A DNA stretch of 64,000 bases from Leptospira ilyithenensis. GTDB taxonomy: Bacteria; Spirochaetota; Leptospiria; Leptospirales; Leptospiraceae. Below, in pieces: positions 46,588 to 54,037 of the stretch (its first letter is position 1; the number at the start of each line of letters is the position of its first letter). The stretch is from contig NZ_RQHV01000061.1 in assembly GCF_004771005.1 (NCBI RefSeq), positions 620,001 through 684,000 of the forward strand. The letters run 5' to 3'. The notes under the pieces are model-generated. The model did not search any database. It was not told the DNA's origin and worked only from the letters and a program-made list of their open reading frames with translations. The translations under genes and the position numbers were made by a program.

Positions 46588-48081
46588 TTGGGATATTTTT
46601 ACTTTCCAGGAACCAGGTCCCTTTTCCTTTGTATAGCTGTGAAACTCTTATTCAAAAAAATACCCGTTGTATTTTACCTCAGCTTAACTTTGTCCTTATT
46701 TTTATTGTATGGAAATGACTCCCCCGTTTATGACCAGGACGAAGCTGCCTATGCCGGGTTCGCAAAAACAATGTTCGAAACGGGAGACTATCTCACCCAA
46801 AGTTTTCCTTTTTCCGAACCGCATAGGAAACCTCCGCTTCATTTTTGGCTTTCTGCTATTTCATTTCAAACCTTAGGGATTTCCGAATTTTCCCTTCGTT
46901 TGCTTCCATCGTTATGGATTTTGCTTATTTGCCTGCTTACTTACGATTCCGCCAAACGAATCTATGGCGACAAAACCGGTCTATTCGGTTTTCTCATACT
47001 TGCCACATCCCTTTACTTTCCTTTGAACGGAAAAATCGCACTTGTCGACAGCTTACTTACATTTTGCGAAACATTGGGATTTTATTCTTTGTTCCGGCTT
47101 CTTCCCAAACAGCACATTCAAACCTATCCTTGGATTCTTTTATTCTGGCTTTCCGTCGCTCTGGGAACTCTTACCAAAGGACCTCCCGTTCTGATTTTTT
47201 TAGGGGGAATTTGTTTTGTATTTTTATTCTTTCAGGAAACGAGAAAGATTGTCTTTTTATTGAAGCCTTGGTTTTTTCTTCCCCTATCTTTACTTCCTTT
47301 GTTCTATTGGGGTTATCTGGTTTGGCAAAAAACAAACGGAGAATTGATCCGATGGATGATTGATTGGTATATTTTGAGGCGTGCCGCAAATCCAGTGTTC
47401 GGGCAATCGGGGCCTCCCGGCACCTATCTTTTATTATTTTTCATTAGTTTATTTCCTTGGTCCTTCTATTTGCCAAAAGCCTTGAAAGAGATTTGGAACC
47501 GAATAAAAGAAACATACGATCATTTCCGAAAGAAGACGAATCCTCCCGAGTCGATCAACATTCTACTATTAGGTGGTCTTCTATTCGGATGGATATTTTA
47601 CGAATGTTTGATGAGTAAACTTCCTTCTTATCCTTTGGCAGTGTATCCTATACTTGCGATTCTTATGGCAAAGATCGTTTCCGAGTCAAAGATGAAATGG
47701 AAAGCTGCAATTCTTATTTTGGCAATCGCCCAGAGTCTTGCAATCGTCTTTATAATATTACCACTATTATCTGACAAAAGAAGAGACACGATCGCAAGTG
47801 CCAACCATTGGAATCGGAATTTTCCCATAGGAACCGAACTTCTTACGATTCAAAACCTGGCTTTGCCCAGTCTCGCATTTTATACAAATCACCCGATTCG
47901 GGAAACCGAACTTTCCCAGTTGCAAAATTTAAAAAAGGAAACGATTTTATTACTCGATTCGGACAATCTACTCATTGTAAAAACATTAGGAATCCGGGGA
48001 GAAAGTCTAGGGCCTGAATTTTCCATATGGGCCTATGACAGAAACAAGACAATTAAACTTTCTTTATATAAGATATGGTAA
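46588..48081 (+). CDS. ArnT/PMT-like membrane glycosyltransferase
   Basis: Up to 497 residues from a TTG at 46588; a GTG at 46639 is an alternative that puts the first TM directly at the N-terminus, and neither has a good ribosome site. About ten hydrophobic segments are present. The catalytic first loop holds YDQDEAAYAGFAKTMFETGDYL, with HRKPPLHFWLSAISF, the standard signature of PMT_2/ArnT enzymes that move a sugar from a polyprenyl carrier. ArnT itself modifies lipid A with aminoarabinose, but this family also modifies other glycans. Directly downstream lies copy 2 of the 149-bp repeat. Confidence 0.82.
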   Translation: MGYFYFPGTRSLFLCIAVKLLFKKIPVVFYLSLTLSLFLLYGNDSPVYDQDEAAYAGFAKTMFETGDYLTQSFPFSEPHRKPPLHFWLSAISFQTLGISEFSLRLLPSLWILLICLLTYDSAKRIYGDKTGLFGFLILATSLYFPLNGKIALVDSLLTFCETLGFYSLFRLLPKQHIQTYPWILLFWLSVALGTLTKGPPVLIFLGGICFVFLFFQETRKIVFLLKPWFFLPLSLLPLFYWGYLVWQKTNGELIRWMIDWYILRRAANPVFGQSGPPGTYLLLFFISLFPWSFYLPKALKEIWNRIKETYDHFRKKTNPPESINILLLGGLLFGWIFYECLMSKLPSYPLAVYPILAILMAKIVSESKMKWKAAILILAIAQSLAIVFIILPLLSDKRRDTIASANHWNRNFPIGTELLTIQNLALPSLAFYTNHPIRETELSQLQNLKKETILLLDSDNLLIVKTLGIRGESLGPEFSIWAYDRNKTIKLSLYKIW

Positions 48082-48095
48082 TTTGGTTTCGGTTT

Positions 48096-48244
48096 GCTTA
48101 TAGGATTGTATTCTGGTATCCCCGCCCTGATTTGGGAGGGGTGAACCACCCGCCACCCAATGAGTTCCAACTAACATATCCAATTCGAATTGGCAACCCT
48201 TCCTTGCATTTTTCCTAAAATTCTAAGGAAAAGTTCGCCTTTTT
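48096..48244 (+). repeat. 149-bp dispersed intergenic repeat, copy 2
   Basis: Same orientation as 22972-23120 and about 95 percent identical, with an unbroken identical core of roughly 70 bases around the central palindrome CCAATTCGAATTGG (48180-48193). The near-terminal stem keeps pairing (TTTTCCT with AGGAAAA) although bases on both arms differ from copy 1. It starts 15 bases after the glycosyltransferase stop. The shared position, 3' of a plus-strand gene, is the same in both copies. Confidence 0.85.
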
Positions 48245-48670
48245 GCCGAAGAAAACCAAGCCTTGCAAAAGCTACAATATTAAATAGGTCTGTGCTAAAT
48301 TTGAAACATTCAGGACATACTATATCTATGCTCTTATAAGAAAGCATAGATCGTTAAAGTAAGATTTCGATCAAACAGATTAATTCTTACTAAATGAAAA
48401 TCAAAATCTCCTGTGCTAGGATCGAAGCGAAAATCACAGACATCTCTGAACTCTTAAACAAGGAAATCATTTCTCGCGGTGGCCTAGGCCAAGGATGGCC
48501 GAAGCTTTTTCGTCGGAACAGGAGGTTCCACGAAAAAGAGCGTGGAGTGTTTTCCGTTTGATTGGAGCGAAGAGCCCGGTCGGTAGTAAAATAAAGTTAA
48601 GAAAGAAGAAAAGATGCGAGGCGCCAAAAAATCTTTTTTTCTTTTTTGGCATAAAGAGGAAGCGGTTGCA
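48245..48670. other. Intergenic region with several strong hairpins
   Basis: 426 bases without a convincing gene; a 55-codon plus-strand frame at 48394 lacks a ribosome site. The second half is more GC-rich and highly structured. It holds the palindrome GGCCTAGGCC at 48481-48490, a 14-bp stem with one bulge at 48505-48538 (CTTTTTCGT-C-GGAAC, loop AGGAG, GTTCC-ACGAAAAAG) and a terminator-like repeat at 48623-48650. Together these could be a small RNA gene or remnants of another repeat family. Confidence 0.5.
48623..48650 (-). terminator. Probable terminator downstream of the 49-kb TetR gene
   Basis: Perfect 9-bp inverted repeat GCCAAAAAA / TTTTTTGGC with a 10-base loop, 21 bases after the TetR stop on the minus strand. 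The T tract is inside the stem, so it may act in both directions. The stem is AT-rich and thus weak. Confidence 0.5.
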
Positions 48671-49327
48671 TTAGGCAACACCGCCAAACGCACCTCTGAT
48701 AAATTGCATCACACCTGAAATGACTTCTTCATCCCTTTCAAAGATATCAGCCCCAAGATATATTTTCATTCGTTCTTTATAATATTCAGTTGCATATGAA
48801 AACTGAAGACTCATAAATATATTGTCCAATAAAAATGCATAGATGGGACTGTTTGACTCGGCAGAAATGATTCCTTCTTCTTTTGCCAAATTGATAATTT
48901 GGGTATAACATTTTGCGGAAATGGATTCCAATTCACTGGAAAGTCGATTGATCAGCTCGGAATTGCTCTCTGAGGTCATTTCATTATAAAGCCTGATGAT
49001 ATCCTGGTTTTCTCTGGAATGAATTTGAATGATCCGTAGTATTTTTTCTATCTTACCGAAGAAATCTACCTTTTCCAAAACAACTGATTCCAATGCTTTC
49101 TCCAACTGGGAAACGCCATGATGAACCGCCGTTAGAAAAAAGTCTTCCTTAGTTTCAAAGTATTTGTATAAAGAACCTACGCTGATCCCTGCCTTTTGTG
49201 CGATCGTATTTGTATTTGCGCTGGTAAATCCCCTGTTGGCAAATTCAGATACGGCAATGGACAGAATTCGATTTCTCTTTTCTTCCGAGATCCGATCAAA
49301 ACTTTCATTGAAGTATTTCCGGGACAT
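48671..49327 (-). CDS. TetR-family regulator of the aminotransferase/aldolase locus
   Basis: 218 residues from the ATG at 49327, preceded by GAGGGAAAG; an in-frame ATG at 49375 lies inside the operator palindrome and is rejected. The helix-turn-helix is NRILSIAVSEFANRGFTSANTNTIAQKAGISVGSLYKYFETKEDFF at about 18-65. The C-terminal domain is a typical ligand-binding helical bundle. It is divergent from the aminotransferase, with a 32-bp near-perfect palindrome between. The same core palindrome recurs at 21.6 kb, so this repressor probably controls the sugar kinase and MFS genes too. Confidence 0.88.
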   Translation of the reverse strand: MSRKYFNESFDRISEEKRNRILSIAVSEFANRGFTSANTNTIAQKAGISVGSLYKYFETKEDFFLTAVHHGVSQLEKALESVVLEKVDFFGKIEKILRIIQIHSRENQDIIRLYNEMTSESNSELINRLSSELESISAKCYTQIINLAKEEGIISAESNSPIYAFLLDNIFMSLQFSYATEYYKERMKIYLGADIFERDEEVISGVMQFIRGAFGGVA

Positions 49328-49353
49328 CTTTCCCTCTTTTTTATAAATTCTTC

Positions 49354-49385
49354 TTGACAATGAGTGATTACTCACTCATTGTCAA
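49354..49385. promoter_or_regulatory. 32-bp palindromic operator between TetR and aminotransferase genes
   Basis: Half-sites TTGACAATGAGTGATT and ACTCACTCATTGTCAA pair at 15 of 16 positions. Each outer end reads TTGACA on its own strand, so the operator overlaps the -35 boxes of both divergent promoters. Its core at 49361-49376 matches 21619-21634 at 15 of 16 positions. This is a strong candidate for autoregulated repression by the adjacent TetR protein. Confidence 0.8.
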
Positions 49386-49412
49386 CTAAAAACTATCCAA
49401 AGGGAATTAAGT

Positions 49413-50882
49413 ATGTCCACTGGCTTCGCAATCAACCAATACCCCGATGTAGACCAAGTCTATAAAGATCTGAGATCTCTGATTTCGCAGCCGATCCGCT
49501 CCATTCGTAAAGCGGAAATGGATAAAATTCTCTTGGAATACTACGATAAAAAATGCGCTCGTTCCAAAAAAATGATCACCGAGGCTTCCCAATACATTCC
49601 TGGCGGGGTTCAACACAATCTCGCTTTCAACCACCCTTTTCCTTTGGTTTTTACGAAAGCATCCGGAGCACACCTATTTGATTTGGACGGAAACAAATAC
49701 ATCGACTTTCTGCAAGCTGGGGGACCTACGGTTTTAGGAAGTAACCCCCCTAGCATTCGTAAAAAAGTTTCCGAACTATTAAATTCCACAGGTCCTGTCA
49801 CAGGATTATTTCATGAATACGAACTGAAGTTAGCTGAAAAGATCGTTCAACTCGTTCCATCCGTAGAAATGTTCCGGATGCTGGGTTCAGGGACCGAGGC
49901 GTGTATGGCATCCATTCGTGTGGCAAGACTTGCCACCAAGAAAAAAAACATAGTGAAGATGGGTGGAGCCTATCACGGATGGAGCGACCAATTGGCATAC
50001 GGGTTACGACTTCCCGGAACCAGACATTTTGAAGCAAATGGAGTTCCTAAATCCGTATTCAAATACACTCAGGAATTTTATCCGAACGACTTGAACGCAT
50101 TGGAATCCGTTTTAAAAAGAAACAGATGGAGAGGCGGAACTGCTGCCGTTTTGATGGAACCGATCGGCCCGGAAAGCGGCACTCGTCCTCTCGATAGAAA
50201 CTTCAATGCAGGTGTAAGGGAATTATGCAACCGGTTTGGCGCCTTACTTATATTTGATGAAGTCGTGACTGCCTTCCGAGTAGGACTTAGCGGTGCGCAA
50301 GGTTATTACGGTATCACTCCGGATTTGACAGTGTTCGGAAAAGTAGTTGCCGGAGGTTATCCTTCGGCAGGCGGACTCGGTGGTAAAAAAGAATATATGA
50401 AATATGTTTCCGCAGGAATTCAAACTGGAATGAAGAAAGCATTGATCGGAGGAACTATGGCCGCAAATCCTCTTAGTTCCGCCGCAGGATATTATACCTT
50501 ATGTGAAATGGAAAAAACCAAAGCCTGCGAAAAAGCTGGCAAAGCTGGAGATCGCCTAACAATAGGACTCCAAAAACTGATTAAAAAATACAACCTACCC
50601 TTTGTAGCATTCAACCAAGGTTCGATCTGCCACTTGGAAACCGTGGGAACAATGTTACTTGAAGTCAATTTCAGCAAATTCTGGACTATTAAAAAAACGA
50701 TCGCAGAGGCTCATAAAAGAAAACATGCAATGGAAGAAATGGGCGCGGCTTATATGGCGGAAGGATTAGTCACTCTTGCCGGAAGCAGACTATATACGAG
50801 TGCGGCCGATACGGATGCGATCATTGACGATGCATTGAAAAGATTTGATCGGGTGTTTCAGAAAGTCGAAGGCGTGATTTAA
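49413..50882 (+). CDS. Class III PLP-dependent aminotransferase (GSA-aminomutase-like)
   Basis: 489 residues, longer than HemL (about 430) through an N-terminal extension of about 55 residues. Family markers are YIPGGVQHN, LFDLDGNKYIDFLQAGGPTVLG, MLGSGTEACMASIRVAR, GAYHGWSDQ, LLIFDEVVTAFRVG and the PLP Lys in LTVFGKVVAGGYPSAG near residue 310. The closest known group is glutamate-1-semialdehyde 2,1-aminomutase, but the context (TetR, aldolases) argues for a catabolic transaminase acting on an amino or keto derivative of a sugar or polyol. It leads the operon with the two aldolase-family genes. Confidence 0.85.
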   Translation: MSTGFAINQYPDVDQVYKDLRSLISQPIRSIRKAEMDKILLEYYDKKCARSKKMITEASQYIPGGVQHNLAFNHPFPLVFTKASGAHLFDLDGNKYIDFLQAGGPTVLGSNPPSIRKKVSELLNSTGPVTGLFHEYELKLAEKIVQLVPSVEMFRMLGSGTEACMASIRVARLATKKKNIVKMGGAYHGWSDQLAYGLRLPGTRHFEANGVPKSVFKYTQEFYPNDLNALESVLKRNRWRGGTAAVLMEPIGPESGTRPLDRNFNAGVRELCNRFGALLIFDEVVTAFRVGLSGAQGYYGITPDLTVFGKVVAGGYPSAGGLGGKKEYMKYVSAGIQTGMKKALIGGTMAANPLSSAAGYYTLCEMEKTKACEKAGKAGDRLTIGLQKLIKKYNLPFVAFNQGSICHLETVGTMLLEVNFSKFWTIKKTIAEAHKRKHAMEEMGAAYMAEGLVTLAGSRLYTSAADTDAIIDDALKRFDRVFQKVEGVI

Positions 50883-50912
50883 AGACGGATTTCTTTCGAA
50901 AGGTGGGACACA

Positions 50913-51569
50913 ATGGAAATTCAAACTGCAAATAAAATCGTAAGAGATACGGGAGTCCGTCTTTTGAAGGCAGGACTTATCACCAGAACCTGGGGAAACA
51001 TAAGCCAAAGAATCGATGAAGATCATTTTGTCATCACACCGACCGGCAGAACCTATGAAGACTTGAGTCCGGATGAAATCGTAAAGGTAAATCTCCACAC
51101 CTTGGAACACGAAGGAAGGATAAAACCTTCCTACGAAAAAGGCCTACATGCAGAAACATACAAGCTAAGACCCGATGTGAAATCAATCATCCACACCCAT
51201 CAATTGCAAGCGAGCGTGGTTGCGTCTGCTAGGAAGAATATTCCCATACTATCCGACAAAATGAAAAAGATCATCGGTGGTCCGGTCTTCTGCACCGACT
51301 ATGCTTTGCCCGGATCCAAAAAGCTGATTCGTTCCGCTATCGAATGTTTGGCGAAATCGGGCAGTAAAGCGGTCTTACTTGCAAATCACGGAGTACTATG
51401 CATAGGCTCCGATATGGAAAATGCTTTTTCCGTTTCTATGGAATTGGAAAAATCTGCTGATGCATTCATTCGGGAAGAATTCAAAAAGATCTCTCATGCA
51501 AAAAAATTCGAAACTAAATCCGTTAGAGAATGGTATCTTCAAAATTTCGGAAAAAAGGAATTTGCATGA
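50913..51569 (+). CDS. Class II aldolase/epimerase (fuculose-phosphate aldolase-like)
   Basis: 218 residues. The family pattern is complete. TWGNISQRIDEDHFVITPTG is the phosphate-binding start. GLHAETYKLRPDVKSIIHTHQLQASVVA carries the catalytic Glu (near 73) and the first two zinc His (near 93 and 95), and LLANHGVLCIG carries the third His (near 158). Relatives split fuculose-1-phosphate or epimerise ribulose-5-phosphate. With a sugar kinase and transporter under the same presumed operator, cleavage of a phosphorylated sugar is plausible. It lies 30 bp after the aminotransferase and overlaps the next gene by 4 bp. Confidence 0.88.
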   Translation: MEIQTANKIVRDTGVRLLKAGLITRTWGNISQRIDEDHFVITPTGRTYEDLSPDEIVKVNLHTLEHEGRIKPSYEKGLHAETYKLRPDVKSIIHTHQLQASVVASARKNIPILSDKMKKIIGGPVFCTDYALPGSKKLIRSAIECLAKSGSKAVLLANHGVLCIGSDMENAFSVSMELEKSADAFIREEFKKISHAKKFETKSVREWYLQNFGKKEFA

Positions 51570-52216
51570 AGGCACCGGAACATCCGTCCGAATTGCTTCA
51601 TTTGATTCCCAATTTGCAAAAAGAAGGAATTTTAGAACAGGGAAATTCGGCAAGCATTCGAATCGGAAATCGGGTTTGGATCACTCCCGATCATGTAAAT
51701 TTCACCCAATTTTCCAAGAAAAAAAATCCGAATTGGGTAGAACTTTATTTGGACCAAACCACCTTACCCGAAAATTCTCCCCCATTTGCGAATATACACC
51801 TAACTTTGTATAAAGAAAGAAAGGACTTCAACACGATCATCCACACCACCCAGGAAAATATACTTACCTGTTCGATGGCAGGAGAAACAGTCCTACCTTA
51901 TTTGGATGATATGGCCCAGATCGTAGGCCCTTCCGCAAAAGTGGTATCATTCGGAGAAACCGAAGAAGCATTGAAAAAAATAGTAAAGGGAATCAAAAGA
52001 AGAAATGCAGTGATGATCAAAGACCAAGGCGCCATTTGCGGGCATAGAACCTTGGATGATTTGCACGCAGTTTGTCATGTATTCGAAAAAGCATGCAAAT
52101 CATTTATCGAAGCAAGGATCTTAGGCGGCGGAAAACCTGTTCCTTGGCTTGAGGCGGAAGCAATCCGTTTTGTTTACCAAAGAAAGTATTCCAAACAAGC
52201 GGACAAAAACCGTTAG
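51566..52216 (+). CDS. Degenerate class II aldolase paralogue
   Basis: 216 residues from the ATG at 51566, which overlaps the upstream stop (ATGA); an in-frame start at 51530 would lie inside the upstream gene. The fold is recognisable (GNSASIRIGNRVWITPDHVNF; FANIHLTLYKERKDFNTIIHTTQENI; VMIKDQGAICGH). However, the catalytic Glu is replaced, the second zinc His is Thr (HTT for HTH) and NHG has become DQG. It is therefore probably not an aldolase on its own. A role as a structural partner of the active copy, or a changed reaction, is inferred. Confidence 0.75.
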   Translation: MKAPEHPSELLHLIPNLQKEGILEQGNSASIRIGNRVWITPDHVNFTQFSKKKNPNWVELYLDQTTLPENSPPFANIHLTLYKERKDFNTIIHTTQENILTCSMAGETVLPYLDDMAQIVGPSAKVVSFGETEEALKKIVKGIKRRNAVMIKDQGAICGHRTLDDLHAVCHVFEKACKSFIEARILGGGKPVPWLEAEAIRFVYQRKYSKQADKNR

Positions 52217-53373
52217 TCTACTTGAGAAGAAATAATAGGATGTTCTGCTGCTCTTTTCCAGGGAACATCCTGCCACCACCGAACAAAAGTTCGTCCCAAG
52301 TCAGGCTCGATACTTTCTCCGGGTCTCGGAGTTAGCAGTTTCACATCCAGGTCTTTTGCCTTGACCAAAGCCCTTTCTATCGGCTCGGTCCAACTGTGAA
52401 ATGCCAATGCAAAAAGCCCCCAGTGCACAGGTAACATCTGTTTGCCTTTCACCATTTTATGAGCGATCACGGCTTGTTCGGGTCCAATATGCCAATCAGG
52501 CCATGCTTTATCATATTGTCCTACTTCTATCATGGTCAAGTCAAATGGCCCGTATTCATCTCCGATCTTCCGCATAGCAGGGAACAAACCGGTATCTCCT
52601 GAATAGTAAACTCTATGTTTGGTGCCGAGAATGGCATAACCCGCCCAAAGATGTTCGTCATAATCAATTAGTTTTCTACCGGATGCATGCCTTGCTGGTG
52701 TGGCGACAATTTCAAAATCGGAAAGTTTATGACTTTCCCACCAATCCAATTCGATGATTCTTTCTTCCGGAACCCCCCAATCAGAAAGATGTTCTCCGAC
52801 CGCAAGAGGAACAATGAACTTTACTCCTTTTTTGTTCAGAGCAAGAGTAGTTTCATAATCAAGATGGTCATAATGATTGTGCGAGATCAGTACAAAATCA
52901 ATTTCGGGCAAATCATTCATCGGAAGAGCGGGTTCATACCATCGCTCCGGTCCTACCCAACTAACAGGTGAAGTACGATTTGACCAAATCGGATCTGTCA
53001 GTATCCTATACCCGTCAATTTCGATTAAAGCGGAAGAGTGCCCGAACCAAGTGACTCTAAGGCCCGTTTTTGGATCCTCTTTGAAAAGCCCTGGGTCAGG
53101 ATAAACCACAGGCAGCAAATCCTTCGGCCGAATATCTTCGCTTGCTCCGAAAGATCCGAAAACCATTCCCAAAAAATCATTAACAAGCGGCTGTGGGTTT
53201 CGAAACTGTCCTTCTTTCCAATTTTTGGAATTTTGTATTTTCATCTCTCTTACGGATTTGGCCCCGAATCCTATACTTGCACACGTTGCTACCAGACAGA
53301 AAGCGAGGAAAGAAAATAAAACAAAAGTATAAAAGCGATGGCTCTTAAACCAAGAAAACAATTTGAAATTCAT
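52213..53373 (-). CDS. Metallo-beta-lactamase-fold hydrolase, NAPE-PLD/UlaG-like
   Basis: 386 residues. An N-terminal hydrophobic segment (TFVLFSFLAFCLVATC) may be a signal with lipobox Cys near 31. The MBL core starts at VTWFGHSSALIEIDGYRILTDPIWSNRTSP. The metal site is SHNHYDHLD (HxHxDH), with further ligands in ATPARHASG, YYSGDTGLF and LPVHWGLF. The spacing fits the NAPE-hydrolysing phospholipase D-like group. The substrate may be a phospholipid or N-acyl lipid. It follows the NarL-type regulator gene by 14 bp and converges with the aldolase operon, overlapping by 4 bp. Confidence 0.82.
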   Translation of the reverse strand: MNFKLFSWFKSHRFYTFVLFSFLAFCLVATCASIGFGAKSVREMKIQNSKNWKEGQFRNPQPLVNDFLGMVFGSFGASEDIRPKDLLPVVYPDPGLFKEDPKTGLRVTWFGHSSALIEIDGYRILTDPIWSNRTSPVSWVGPERWYEPALPMNDLPEIDFVLISHNHYDHLDYETTLALNKKGVKFIVPLAVGEHLSDWGVPEERIIELDWWESHKLSDFEIVATPARHASGRKLIDYDEHLWAGYAILGTKHRVYYSGDTGLFPAMRKIGDEYGPFDLTMIEVGQYDKAWPDWHIGPEQAVIAHKMVKGKQMLPVHWGLFALAFHSWTEPIERALVKAKDLDVKLLTPRPGESIEPDLGRTFVRWWQDVPWKRAAEHPIISSQVD

Positions 53374-53387
53374 ATTAAATTAGACTA

Positions 53388-54023
53388 TTACAAAAGCCCG
53401 ATGTCATTTGCTTTTCGAACCAATTCCGCCCGATTATGGACATTCAGTTTTTTATAAATATTTTTTACATGGTGCTGGATTGTATACTTGCTCACACCTA
53501 AGAACTCAGCCACACGATTGATTGTTTTGCCTCTGACCATTTGATCTAAAATCTGATTTTCCTTATCAGTCAGTTTGATCGAACCTAAATTGGTCTTCGC
53601 CTTAAAATGATTTAAAACTCTGAATGCAATGGTAGGGGTAATGATAGCCCCTCCCTGTAACACTGTATCAATGACTTCCGATATATCTTTCAATTCGGAT
53701 TTTAAAATATAACCGATAGCTCCGTTTTTTAAGGAACTGTATATGAGTTCGTCCGAATTCATATTGCTCAGCATAATTTTGCTTATATTCGGATCTCTTT
53801 CCGAAATCTTTCCGGCAAGCTCAACACCATTCATCCCGGGTAACATTATATCCAAGAACAGAATATCCAATTCCTTGCCGTTCTCATCTTTCCAATAGGC
53901 TTCTGCCGATTCCCAATGAGACACGGAAAGAACCCCCGGAGTTGTTTCAAGAATCGTTAAGATCTGATTCCTGAAATTTTCATCATTTTCTACAATCCCG
54001 ATTTTTACTTCTTTTGTTTCCAT
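53388..54023 (-). CDS. NarL/LuxR-type response regulator
   Basis: 211 residues. The receiver domain is at 5-125 with acidic pair END, phospho-acceptor in DILFLDIMLPGMNG near residue 57, and Lys in GYILKSE. The LuxR-type helix-turn-helix at about 148-208 reads LTDKENQILDQMVRGKTINRVAEFLGVSKYTIQHHVKNIYKKLNV. It lies 14 bp after the hybrid kinase, whose last module is of the NarX-type. That kinase is therefore its likely phosphodonor. The downstream MBL hydrolase is a candidate target and operon partner. Confidence 0.92.
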   Translation of the reverse strand: METKEVKIGIVENDENFRNQILTILETTPGVLSVSHWESAEAYWKDENGKELDILFLDIMLPGMNGVELAGKISERDPNISKIMLSNMNSDELIYSSLKNGAIGYILKSELKDISEVIDTVLQGGAIITPTIAFRVLNHFKAKTNLGSIKLTDKENQILDQMVRGKTINRVAEFLGVSKYTIQHHVKNIYKKLNVHNRAELVRKANDIGLL

Positions 54024-54037
54024 AAACCTTAATCCAT

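Noticed and set aside
22972..48244. The 149-bp repeats as ends of a composite transposon
   Set aside because: They have no transposase, no terminal inverted repeats and no target duplication at the outer edges; kept only as recombination repeats.
48394..48561. A 55-codon plus-strand frame in the structured intergenic region
   Set aside because: No ribosome site, and its second half is read from hairpin arms, so composition is driven by RNA structure.
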